This document shows positions 1-6,431 of a stretch of 11,960 bases of DNA, one piece after another. The stretch comes from Tannerella sp. (GTDB lineage: Bacteria > Bacteroidota > Bacteroidia > Bacteroidales > Tannerellaceae). A program made the translations under genes and the position numbers. Each line of letters opens with the position of its first letter. The first letter of the stretch is position 1. A model generated the notes under the pieces. It saw only the letters and a program-made list of their open reading frames with translations. It made no database searches and had not been told where the DNA came from. The stretch covers positions 1 to 11,960 of the forward strand of contig JAITBC010000226.1 in assembly GCA_031283785.1 (NCBI GenBank), given 5' to 3'.

Positions 1-596
1 GCCTGAATGACATAACTGTTATGTGTCAGATTTTCTATAAATCTCGACTTTGCATTGATCGGTTTTCTGTTTAACATGTCGGTATAGGTTCGTCCCACTT
101 TGACGCAGGGACATTCTACCTCCGAGAGATTACTGCCCAATATATAGATCGTCGTTATCGGCAGAACTGTCTCCTTGCCTTCTATTATATCCACTCGAAC
201 ATACTGCTCTCCAAGATATTGACGAAAACGGATTACATCCATTGTATCCCACGACTTCTGGAGCTCTATCAATATCTTATGACGGACGCCTTCGACGTCG
301 AGAACGGTTGCCATGAAATCTAACCGGAATATCGAAAAATATTCGACATGCCCTCCTTTTCCTTTTTCCTTTTCTTTTTCCTCGACCTCCACCGTTTTTC
401 CCGATATCTTCGTCTTGTCGAGTTTGTAGGTAAACTCTTGCGGCATAACGGTTATATCTTCTACTTGCTGCTCAAGTATTGTGCTGAGGAAAAATTTCGC
501 TATCCGTTGATTTTCCATCAATCTTTTGAATACCGTATCGTAGATCGGATTTGCGATTATAAACGGTTTCCAGTCCTTATTTTTTTTCCTGACCAT
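1..596 (-). CDS. PD-(D/E)XK (Rpn-like) nuclease, partial
   Basis: The gene starts at ATG 594-596 and reads 198 codons without a stop until it leaves the left edge, so the C-terminus is missing. The translation begins MVRKKNKDWKPFIIANPIYD. It holds D20-x2-FKRLM, typical of the N-terminal helix of Rpn/PDDEXK transposase-like proteins, then RLDF (D93) and ILIELQK (E111, Q113, K114), which form a PD-(D/E)XK core with the E-x-Q variant common in this family. SWDTMDVIRFRQYLGEQY follows, a helix also typical of the family. Residues 69-82 are a Glu/Lys/Gly-rich insert before the core. By family knowledge these proteins are DNA endonucleases that promote recombination, often annotated as putative transposases; activity here is inference. 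The start fits a Bacteroidetes promoter just upstream. The downstream context is not visible. Confidence 0.83.
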   Translation of the reverse strand, partial: MVRKKNKDWKPFIIANPIYDTVFKRLMENQRIAKFFLSTILEQQVEDITVMPQEFTYKLDKTKISGKTVEVEEKEKEKGKGGHVEYFSIFRLDFMATVLDVEGVRHKILIELQKSWDTMDVIRFRQYLGEQYVRVDIIEGKETVLPITTIYILGSNLSEVECPCVKVGRTYTDMLNRKPINAKSRFIENLTHNSYVIQ

Positions 597-616
597 AGCT
601 GCTTTTTTTAAAAAAG

Positions 617-648
617 CAAAAGTACATGAAAAACTTGAGCTTTCCAAA
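617..648 (-). promoter_or_regulatory. Promoter of the Rpn-like nuclease gene
   Basis: Read on the minus strand there is TTTG (645-648), a 20-nt spacer, and TACTTTTG (617-624). This matches the Bacteroidetes sigma-70 consensus TTTG-N19-21-TAnnTTTG. The expected transcription start lies about 10-15 nt before the ATG at 596, giving a very short leader. Confidence 0.65.
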
Positions 649-728
649 CGTGCGGAATAAAAAAATGTCTTTTCCACATTATCCCCCACCCCCGGCGGCA
701 GTGACATCCCGATGAAGATACGTCGCTT

Positions 729-880
729 TTATTTTTCCCTGCAACATAATATGATAAGATCGTTGCTCTCCGGATTCATTTGGGATAGCTGTTTTTTTAA
801 CGGGGAAGGTGGGTTGAAAGTCACGGATTCCATGTGGTCCAACAAGTCTTTCGACGTAATCATATCTATATAGTATTCGT
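729..880 (-). pseudogene. 3' fragment of decayed propeller lipoprotein gene
   Basis: On the minus strand, immediately outside the IS end, an open stretch reads EYYIDMITSKDLLDHMESV, continues through PPSPLKKQLSQMNPESN and ends DLIILCCREK with TAA at 729-731. The pattern (a helix with LLDH, then LKKQLSQMNPESND and a final hydrophobic strand) resembles the C-terminal tail of Bacteroidales 6-bladed beta-propeller lipoproteins, where the tail usually reads like ESNPVLLIGKLK. The fragment has no start codon context of its own and continues, across the IS and a frameshift, the piece at 2341-2695. The family assignment is from memory of such tails and is only moderately certain. Confidence 0.5.
872..880. 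repeat. Target-site duplication, left copy
   Basis: The 9-bp AGTATTCGT ends directly before the left inverted repeat of the IS and recurs at 2332-2340 beyond the right end. One extra C (2331) stands between the right inverted repeat and the right copy, so either the IS ends at 2331 or the duplication is 10 bp with its first base changed (T to C). Confidence 0.8.
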
Positions 881-904
881 GGACACCAGCAAAACCCTGT
901 GTTT
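881..904 (+). repeat. IS left terminal inverted repeat
   Basis: The repeat begins GGACACCAGCAAAACCC and ends in GTGTTT. It matches the reverse complement of 2307-2330 at 23 of 24 positions. The -33 element of the transposase promoter (TTTG, 902-905) overlaps its inner edge, so transposase bound to the end could shut off its own promoter (inference). Confidence 0.92.
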
Positions 905-932
905 GAATAATCGAAAAAAAGCCATACTTTTG
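902..932 (+). promoter_or_regulatory. IS promoter, near-leaderless
   Basis: TTTG (902-905), a 19-nt spacer and TACTTTTG (925-932) form a good Bacteroidetes promoter. The first ATG (937) lies only four bases after the -7 box, so the transcript would start at or within a few bases of the start codon. The bases CCATAC (922-927) and GTATGG (935-940) form a 6-bp stem with a 7-nt loop that covers both the -7 box and the ATG. Confidence 0.68.
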
Positions 933-936
933 CCGT

Positions 937-1323
937 ATGGAAAAAGAGAATCCCTATATAAAATTAGCGTATTACATATTGCCGGAAGCGATCGCCTCTT
1001 CGTTTGAGTTGGTAGATGTGCAAGAAGAAGGGCATGAGCTTCATCTGTATTTGGAAGAGAAGCATGAAACCCCCGAGGGTTATGAGAAGTCGTCATTGGA
1101 GCCTAATGGTTTTTATGCAACGAGTTGCATACAGGATTTTCCTGTTCGCGACCGGCGCGTAAAGTTGTATGTTCGTCGCAGGCGTTGGGTTGAAAAGACA
1201 AGCGGTAAAAGCGTATCCAAAGACTGGGAACCGGTAGCCCGCGGCACCCGCCACTCAAAAGAGTTCGCGGCTTTTTTAAAAGGATTGCTTGGAGAAATAC
1301 CCGATAACGGCCCGCTCGCTTGA
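937..1323 (+). CDS. ISAon1-type transposase N-terminal region (ORF A)
   Basis: This 128-aa protein starts MEKENPYIKLAYYILPEAIA. Its central part, IQDFPVRDRRVKLYVRRRRW followed later by GTRHSKEFAAFLKGLLG, matches the N-terminal region found in ISAon1-type transposases. It corresponds to the ISL3 DNA-binding N-terminus (basic RRRRW stretch and a following helical segment), but without the usual zinc-finger cysteine pairs. It probably recognises the IS ends; this role is inferred from family architecture. The ATG at 937 is the first after the promoter. The ORF ends with TGA at 1321-1323 and overlaps the downstream transposase ORF, which lies in the +1 frame, by 35 bases. Confidence 0.87.
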   Translation: MEKENPYIKLAYYILPEAIASSFELVDVQEEGHELHLYLEEKHETPEGYEKSSLEPNGFYATSCIQDFPVRDRRVKLYVRRRRWVEKTSGKSVSKDWEPVARGTRHSKEFAAFLKGLLGEIPDNGPLA

Positions 1324-2308
1324 GCGTTTTTTCCATGTCAATGGCGACGAATTAGAGCGTCAATACAAGAATCATTTAAGCGGTTACCGCCATTGGGAAG
1401 CATTGCCTCACGCGGCAGAACGGCTTGTTTTCCCCGAGAACATCGGCCCGCATATGAGTATTGACGAAACGTCCCTGTCCAACGGCGAACTGTACACCGT
1501 ATTGACCAACAAAGACCGTCACGGCAGGAAAGGCTGTTTAGCCGCCATCGTAGCCGGAACGAAATCGGAAGTGGTCATCGAAGCCTTCAAAAGGATGCCT
1601 GAGGAGGTATTGGACAAAGTAGAAGAAGTAACGCTTGATTTATCGGAAAGTATGAGCCGTATAGTGAAAGTGTGTTTCCCGAAAGCCGTGCGTGTGATTG
1701 ACCGTTTCCACGTGATGAAACTTGCTTTTGAGGCGACACAGGAAATCCGCATCAAACACCGTTGGGAAGCCATTCAAGAGGAAACGGACAGGAAACAGGA
1801 AATCAAATGCCTGAAACAGACAGGGCAAGTAAGAAAAGCAAAGGAAAAAGAAATTGAACTCGAAAACGAGCGCTTCGAAAACGGCGATACACGCAAGGAA
1901 CTGTTGGCACGAAGCCGTTACTTGCTCTTCAAATCGGGCGATAAATGGACGGAAAGACAGCGTAAAAGAGCCAACATCCTCTTTGAGCAGTATCCCGATC
2001 TCCAGGCAGCTTACTCTCTGACGCACAGCCTGCGTATGATATTCAATAAACGATCCGCGATTGCCGCAGCAAGGCTGAATATGGCCCGATGGTATAACCG
2101 GGTAGAAGAGGCCGGATTTCATTCGTTCAATGTCATTGCCGCTACTTTCTACCAACACAGCAACGAAATTCTGAATTTCTACAACAACCGATCAACAAAT
2201 GCTTCCGCCGAATCTTTCAACGCCAAAATCAAACACTTCAGGGCAGAACTGAAGGGGGTACTTGATATCCCGTTCTTCCTGTTTAGACTGTCTAAAATCT
2301 ATGCTTAA
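1289..2308 (+). CDS. ISL3/ISAon1-type DDE transposase (ORF B)
   Basis: The 339-aa catalytic protein cuts and joins the IS ends. A DDE core of the ISL3 type is visible: MSIDE (D59), TLDLSESM (D117) and RVIDRFHVMKL (D138), and NASAESFNAKIKHFRA with E308 as the likely third acidic residue, after a long Lys/Glu-rich helical insertion (residues 155-215). The frame has no ATG near its beginning: it opens after a TAA at 1277-1279, and the listed start is a TTG at 1289. The protein may be made by re-initiation with AAAGGA (1279-1284) as ribosome site, or as a fusion with ORF A by a +1 shift within the AAAAGG region (1278-1283), which would give about 456 residues. Length and C-terminus appear complete. 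Confidence 0.92.
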   Translation: MEKYPITARSLERFFHVNGDELERQYKNHLSGYRHWEALPHAAERLVFPENIGPHMSIDETSLSNGELYTVLTNKDRHGRKGCLAAIVAGTKSEVVIEAFKRMPEEVLDKVEEVTLDLSESMSRIVKVCFPKAVRVIDRFHVMKLAFEATQEIRIKHRWEAIQEETDRKQEIKCLKQTGQVRKAKEKEIELENERFENGDTRKELLARSRYLLFKSGDKWTERQRKRANILFEQYPDLQAAYSLTHSLRMIFNKRSAIAAARLNMARWYNRVEEAGFHSFNVIAATFYQHSNEILNFYNNRSTNASAESFNAKIKHFRAELKGVLDIPFFLFRLSKIYA

Positions 2309-2330
2309 ACACAGGGTTTTGCAGGTGTCC
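2307..2330 (-). repeat. IS right terminal inverted repeat
   Basis: This is the reverse complement of the left repeat with one mismatch. It follows, and by two bases overlaps, the transposase stop codon. Confidence 0.92.
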
Positions 2331-2331
2331 C

Positions 2332-2340
2332 AGTATTCGT
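2332..2340. repeat. Target-site duplication, right copy
   Basis: AGTATTCGT matches 872-880 exactly. It follows a single C after the right inverted repeat. Confidence 0.8.
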
Positions 2341-2361
2341 CCGTAATCCAACGAGGCCGGA

Positions 2362-2395
2362 CGGGCTGACCGCCCAGTTATCGTCGGTCAGCCCG
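2362..2395. repeat. 11-bp perfect inverted repeat
   Basis: CGGGCTGACCG (2362-2372) pairs with CGGTCAGCCCG (2385-2395) around a 12-nt loop. It lies inside the lipoprotein remnant, about 20 bp from the IS insertion point. No T-run follows on either strand, so it is not a typical terminator. Confidence 0.75.
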
Positions 2396-2642
2396 ACGCC
2401 TTTTCCGTCTTTTGCCGAGAATCCTTTTTTTCTGCTTCTTGTCGTAGATGATGTATTTTAAATCAGGATTGTCGATAAACAGTCTGCGTTGAGACAACAG
2501 ATGGTCGTCTTCGACTGATGAAGATATGCCTCAGTATCTGTCGACATTCTTCCGGTATGTGTCAGGAAAAAATATCAATCTTTACTCATAGTCAATAACG
2601 TATAATTCGGGCTGTCCACCTGCGTTGCGTTCCGTTTGCTTC

Positions 2643-2666
2643 CTGCATCCGGAAAACAGGATGCAG
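2643..2666. repeat. 8-bp inverted repeat after the protease gene
   Basis: CTGCATCC and GGATGCAG pair around an 8-nt loop, 37 bases beyond the protease stop codon. No T-tract follows on the minus strand, so at most it could stabilise the 3' end of the operon transcript. It falls in the lipobox-coding part of the pseudogene and may be chance. Confidence 0.4.
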
Positions 2667-2702
2667 ATGTGATAAAAAGAACCGTGCGGGAGCATGTCAT
2701 TT

Positions 2703-5700
2703 TTATTTATTCCATACGCGCGGCGCGGGAGTTTTGGGTAACGGCTTACGGTTCTTCAATTCCTTCATGACCTCTTCTATTGCACGGTCAAGCTGCCGGT
2801 CTTCTCCGTTCCATTCTCCAACCGGATCGTTATCTACCTGTATATCGGGATCTACTCCATGGTTTTCGATTATCCATTCGCCGTCCATACTGTAGCTTGT
2901 GAAAAACGGCACGCGTATATCCGTCCCATCGATAAAAGGAAGCGAACCGCTTATACCGACGATTCCTCCCCAGGTGCGCGTCCCTATCAGTTTTCCTATA
3001 CCAAGCGCACGAAATCCCCAGGGGAACAGGTCGCCGTCCGATGCGGAATATTTATTGACAAGGCAAACTTTCGGACCTGCCTGCACGGCATCAGGAACAG
3101 TACCGTTACGGGAACTTCCGCGATACATCGTCATACGGTACGGTTCGCGGGCCAGACGTTCGAGGATCATCGGGGATACATTACCGCCTCCGTTAGCCCG
3201 GTCGTCAATAATAAGCCCTTCTTTATCGAGTTGCGGGTAAAAATAACGCGCAAATTCATTCAATCCTTCTGCTCCCATATCCGGGATATAAATATATCCG
3301 ACCTTACCGTTCGATGCTTTATCTACTTTCTCGATATTATTTTTCACCCATTGATAATGAACAAGCGAATATTCTTCTTCAAGCGGACGGATAACGACTT
3401 TTCTGGCACCCTGTAATGATGCGACGCCGTTGAGCATAAGTTCCGCAGGAACATTCGCTTTCCCTACAAGCAAGGCATATAAATCATTAACGCTATTTGT
3501 CGGTATACCGTCGACGGCGACAATATAATCTCCCTCCTTTGCGTCAACCCCGGGTTCCGTCAAAGGAGAACGTAAAGACGGGCTCCACGTCTCGCCTTTG
3601 TAAATTTTTTCCAGTCGGAAGAAACCGCTTTTGTCGCGCGACACTTCAGCGCCCGGAAGGCCGGTTTTTATACGTTCCGGGCGGTCCATTTCACCCGTCG
3701 TTATATAAGCATGGCCGCAATTAAGTTCTCCGATCATCTCTCCGATAACATAATTAAGGTCCAGGCGATTTTTTACATGCGGCACAAGTACGGCATATTT
3801 CGCTTTCATTGCTTTCCAGTCTACGCCATGCATGTTCTCAACGTAAAAGCCATCGCGGAACACTCGCCACGCCTCATCAAAGATCTGCGCCCATTCCTGC
3901 GTATAATCCGTTTTAATCTTCATATCGGAAAGATTGACGGGCTTCTCAAGGTTCGCTTTTCCTGACGGGATATCCGTCACATAAATCTGCCGTCCTTTAA
4001 AGAAACCGGCTTTTTTACTTCCCGGCTCCACCCACATACGAGCGCCTTCGGCAACAGTCTCTTCTTTATTCTTTCCCAGGTCATAGACAAATACAGAGCC
4101 GTTACGAGAGTAATAAATTTTATTGCCGTCGGAATAAAAACCACCATAAAACCCTGTGCTCACAGGAATCCTTATGATGCGGTCGGGAAGTCCTTCCGTA
4201 TCAATAACAACATCTTTTTCCGACTTGTCGTCTTTTTTATCATCTTTTTTCTTTCCTTCCTCAACTTTCACTTCCGCTTTTTTTGTTTCCGAACCATCGT
4301 CTTTCTGTATAAACGGCGATGGGGTATCTTTTTTCAGCAAAGCAAGGTATACGCTATTCTCCTGTCTGTATATATGATTCCATTCCTTTGATCCGTATAT
4401 CGGATTAAAGTCGCGCGACGAACCGAATATCAGATATTTTCCATCGGTGCTAAACTCTGCGGATCCGGAATTATACCAGCGATCCGTCACGGCATATTCC
4501 TTCTTTTCCGCAAGATTATAAACATAAACGACTGAGAAATCATTCGACGCATCACGCGTATACGTAAGCCATTTGCTGTCGGGCGAGAAGGCTGTTCCGC
4601 GTGGGGCGCCGACAGGATCCTGCAAAACGACTGTCTTGTTTTTATTCGATATATTCAAAAGGACAAGCCTGTTTTTACGGTCGGTATAAACGATATAATT
4701 ACTGTTCGGGCTCCACACAAAATCACGTATATAGGAGTCATTATTTTTTGTCAGCGCAATTGCTTCACCGCCCTCGACAGGTTGCACATAAAGTTCCGTT
4801 TCGCCGGAGACATCCGAGATATATGCAATATGTTTTCCGTCGGGCGACCATGCGGCAGACTGTTCGTGTACGCCGGGTGTATGGGTGACATTCTTTGTCA
4901 CCCCCTGTTCCGCCGGGAGGTTAAATATTTCGCCGCGTGCCGTGACTGCAAGGCGTTTGCCATCGGGCGAAAGGCTTGCTGCCGAGACATATTTGTCGCC
5001 GTCTTTTATTTCACTGCGCGCATATATATTATCCGAAGTGAGTGTGATCTTCACTTTCTCCGCTTTCTTCGTTGCCGGATCCAGCTTATATACATAACCG
5101 CTATTTTCAAAAACGATCTGTTTGCCGTTCGTACTCGGGAATTTCACATCATAATCTTTGAACTCCGTAACCTTCGCCGTCTCTTTCGTAACGGTGTTAT
5201 AGACAAATACATTCATCGTACGGTCGCGGTCGGAAAGGAAATAAATCTCATCCCCCACCCACATCGGGAAAATATCCTGTGCATCATTATTTGTAATATT
5301 TTCAACGATCTTTTTATCCGTGTCGTAAATCCAGACATCGTCGGCCATACCTCCCCTATAATATTTCCATGTGCGGAATTCACGCATCACACGATTATAA
5401 GCCAATCGCTTACCATCGGGCGAATAACTGCAGAAACCGCCTTCCGGCAGGGGAATCACGTCGGAGAGGCCTCCCTCTTTGCCTGCTATATACAGTTTCC
5501 CGACAAATCCTCCACCGATACGATTACGATAAACGATCCCGTTCCCATCTGCCGTCCAACACATTACAATGTTATTCGGCCCCATACGATCGCCCAGGTC
5601 ATCCCGCTGGTTTGTTGCGGTATACGTCAGGCGTAAGGGTTCGCCACCTTCGGCAGGGATTGAATAAACTTCCGTATTACCATCGTAATGACCTGTAAAT

Positions 5701-5945
5701 GCAATCGTTTTACCATCGGGCGAGAAGCGGGGAAACATTTCATATCCCACATGCGAAGTAAGACGCTTCGCTTCGCCCCCGGTTACCGGGACTTTGTACA
5801 AATCGCCGGCATACGTAAACACTATTTCGGAACCGTTTGTCGAAGGGAAGCGCAGTAACCTCGCTTCTTCGGCATTAGCCGTTACAAAGGCATAAGCCGC
5901 ACATAACAGGCTGCATAAAAAAACTCTCTGTTTCATACTTAACAT
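2703..5945 (-). CDS. Tricorn-type protease (S41 peptidase), exported
   Basis: The 1080-aa protein matches tricorn protease in length and layout. An N-terminal signal peptide (hydrophobic FLCSLLCAAYAF, cleavage likely after ANA, residue 25) sends it to the periplasm. Propeller repeats follow with SPDGK-type motifs at about residues 75, 175, 326, 367 and 454. Residues 552-580 are a Lys/Asp/Glu-rich low-complexity linker. A tricorn core helical domain (about 680-750) contains ELNCGHAY with H745. A PDZ domain (about 762-850, EGDYIVAVDG) and an S41 domain (870-1060) follow, with NGGGN, KYSASDGD (nucleophile S969) and ENHGVDPD (E1027), completing a Ser/His/Glu set as in the archaeal enzyme. It probably degrades peptides or misfolded proteins in the periplasm. 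The start could also be the ATG three codons on (5936), which gives a more typical MKQ signal peptide. It is last in the nadA operon, 13 nt after the preceding gene. Confidence 0.93.
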   Translation of the reverse strand: MLSMKQRVFLCSLLCAAYAFVTANAEEARLLRFPSTNGSEIVFTYAGDLYKVPVTGGEAKRLTSHVGYEMFPRFSPDGKTIAFTGHYDGNTEVYSIPAEGGEPLRLTYTATNQRDDLGDRMGPNNIVMCWTADGNGIVYRNRIGGGFVGKLYIAGKEGGLSDVIPLPEGGFCSYSPDGKRLAYNRVMREFRTWKYYRGGMADDVWIYDTDKKIVENITNNDAQDIFPMWVGDEIYFLSDRDRTMNVFVYNTVTKETAKVTEFKDYDVKFPSTNGKQIVFENSGYVYKLDPATKKAEKVKITLTSDNIYARSEIKDGDKYVSAASLSPDGKRLAVTARGEIFNLPAEQGVTKNVTHTPGVHEQSAAWSPDGKHIAYISDVSGETELYVQPVEGGEAIALTKNNDSYIRDFVWSPNSNYIVYTDRKNRLVLLNISNKNKTVVLQDPVGAPRGTAFSPDSKWLTYTRDASNDFSVVYVYNLAEKKEYAVTDRWYNSGSAEFSTDGKYLIFGSSRDFNPIYGSKEWNHIYRQENSVYLALLKKDTPSPFIQKDDGSETKKAEVKVEEGKKKDDKKDDKSEKDVVIDTEGLPDRIIRIPVSTGFYGGFYSDGNKIYYSRNGSVFVYDLGKNKEETVAEGARMWVEPGSKKAGFFKGRQIYVTDIPSGKANLEKPVNLSDMKIKTDYTQEWAQIFDEAWRVFRDGFYVENMHGVDWKAMKAKYAVLVPHVKNRLDLNYVIGEMIGELNCGHAYITTGEMDRPERIKTGLPGAEVSRDKSGFFRLEKIYKGETWSPSLRSPLTEPGVDAKEGDYIVAVDGIPTNSVNDLYALLVGKANVPAELMLNGVASLQGARKVVIRPLEEEYSLVHYQWVKNNIEKVDKASNGKVGYIYIPDMGAEGLNEFARYFYPQLDKEGLIIDDRANGGGNVSPMILERLAREPYRMTMYRGSSRNGTVPDAVQAGPKVCLVNKYSASDGDLFPWGFRALGIGKLIGTRTWGGIVGISGSLPFIDGTDIRVPFFTSYSMDGEWIIENHGVDPDIQVDNDPVGEWNGEDRQLDRAIEEVMKELKNRKPLPKTPAPRVWNK

Positions 5946-5958
5946 ACAATTATATTAT

Positions 5959-6384
5959 TTAATATTCAAATTCGGTCAATATTTTTTTTATATCGTTCAT
6001 TTTCAGCCTGCGTTCCCACGAAAACGTACGGCTGTTATAATCCATGTATTCAAGCAGATACAGCGCCTTTTCAAGGAGCATGCATCTTTCGGGAATACAT
6101 TTTTTGATAAGTCCGTCCCGGTACAACAATTCGGAAAGCATCTGTACTTTTGCAAAAAAATCACATTCGCTCTGCCCTTCAAGGTTCAGACGATCAAGTA
6201 TAATTTCCTTCTCCGCCCCGTAAAAATATTGTGCGGAAGTGCGAAAAAACTGTTCATACATATCATTGAAGCGCTCCTGCATCTGCGCCGTATCAGTACC
6301 ATTCATATCCTGATGCACCACTTTCGCTATCGCCTCGAAAAACTCCTGCAAGACACGCATTATATAATCACGTTCTATCATCAC
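5959..6384 (-). CDS. Conserved-looking protein of unknown function, 141 aa
   Basis: I do not recognise this gene with certainty. The protein starts MMIERDYIMRVLQEFFEAIA and is rich in predicted helix, with aromatic and acidic residues. The N-terminal pattern of DYIMR followed by an amphipathic helix recalls small helical DUF6483-like proteins, but I cannot confirm this. The rest (YEQFFRTSAQYF, LLEKALYLLEYMD) looks like helical-repeat packing. It has no signal peptide or membrane segment, so it is probably cytoplasmic. It lies between nadA (47 nt upstream) and the protease gene (13 nt downstream) on the same strand, so co-transcription is likely. Either of the two adjacent ATG codons could be the start; AAGG shortly before them may serve as a weak ribosome site. 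Confidence 0.75.
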   Translation of the reverse strand: MMIERDYIMRVLQEFFEAIAKVVHQDMNGTDTAQMQERFNDMYEQFFRTSAQYFYGAEKEIILDRLNLEGQSECDFFAKVQMLSELLYRDGLIKKCIPERCMLLEKALYLLEYMDYNSRTFSWERRLKMNDIKKILTEFEY

Positions 6385-6431
6385 CTTGCATATATTAATA
6401 CCCTTATCAAGCCGTAAAGATATGAAATTTA

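Larger units (their letters stand above)
881..2331 (+). mobile_element. ISL3-type insertion sequence (ISAon1-like), complete
   Basis: The element is about 1451 bp. Its ends are 24-bp inverted repeats at 881-904 and 2307-2330, starting GGACACC and differing only at position 8 (A/T). A 9-bp direct repeat flanks it. It carries two overlapping ORFs in different frames: an N-terminal region protein and a DDE transposase, as in ISAon1-type elements of Bacteroidetes. The stop codon of the transposase (2306-2308) touches the right repeat, and the -33 box of the promoter overlaps the inner end of the left repeat, so the layout is very compact. Nothing is visibly broken and the element could be active. 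It lies inside a decayed lipoprotein gene on the opposite strand. Confidence 0.92.
2341..2695 (-). pseudogene. 5' and central remnants of decayed propeller lipoprotein gene
   Basis: On the minus strand the ATG at 2693-2695 opens a 37-codon piece with a short hydrophobic stretch and lipobox (ICILFSGC), followed by GGQPELYVIDYE and a TAA (2582-2584). After a frame change come FPDTYRKNVDRY, an in-frame TGA, then SVEDDHLLSQRRLFIDNPD and LKYIIYDKKQKK. After another frame change near an A-run comes GKGVGLTDDNWAVSPSGLVG, which leads across the IS to the C-terminal piece at 729-880. A lipobox start, a blade-like strand ending IIYDKK and a propeller-type tail suggest a 6-bladed beta-propeller lipoprotein with most of its blades missing. 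The several independent lesions show the gene is dead irrespective of the IS. The gene lay directly downstream of the protease gene, 8 nt after its stop. Confidence 0.52.

Noticed and set aside
348..611. 87-codon plus-strand frame rich in Phe
   Set aside because: Antisense to the Glu/Lys-rich part of the Rpn-like nuclease gene; the Phe/Leu runs are the complement of GAA/AAA codons.
1640..2158. 172-codon minus-strand frame inside the IS
   Set aside because: Antisense to the DDE transposase core, which has clear catalytic motifs; the minus frame has none.
2643..2666. Hairpin after the protease gene as a rho-independent terminator
   Set aside because: The stem is perfect but no T-run follows on the minus strand, so it is kept only as an inverted repeat.
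4782..5636. 284-codon open frame on the plus strand
   Set aside because: It lies wholly antisense to the tricorn-like protease gene, has no recognisable motif, and its composition reflects the complementary strand.
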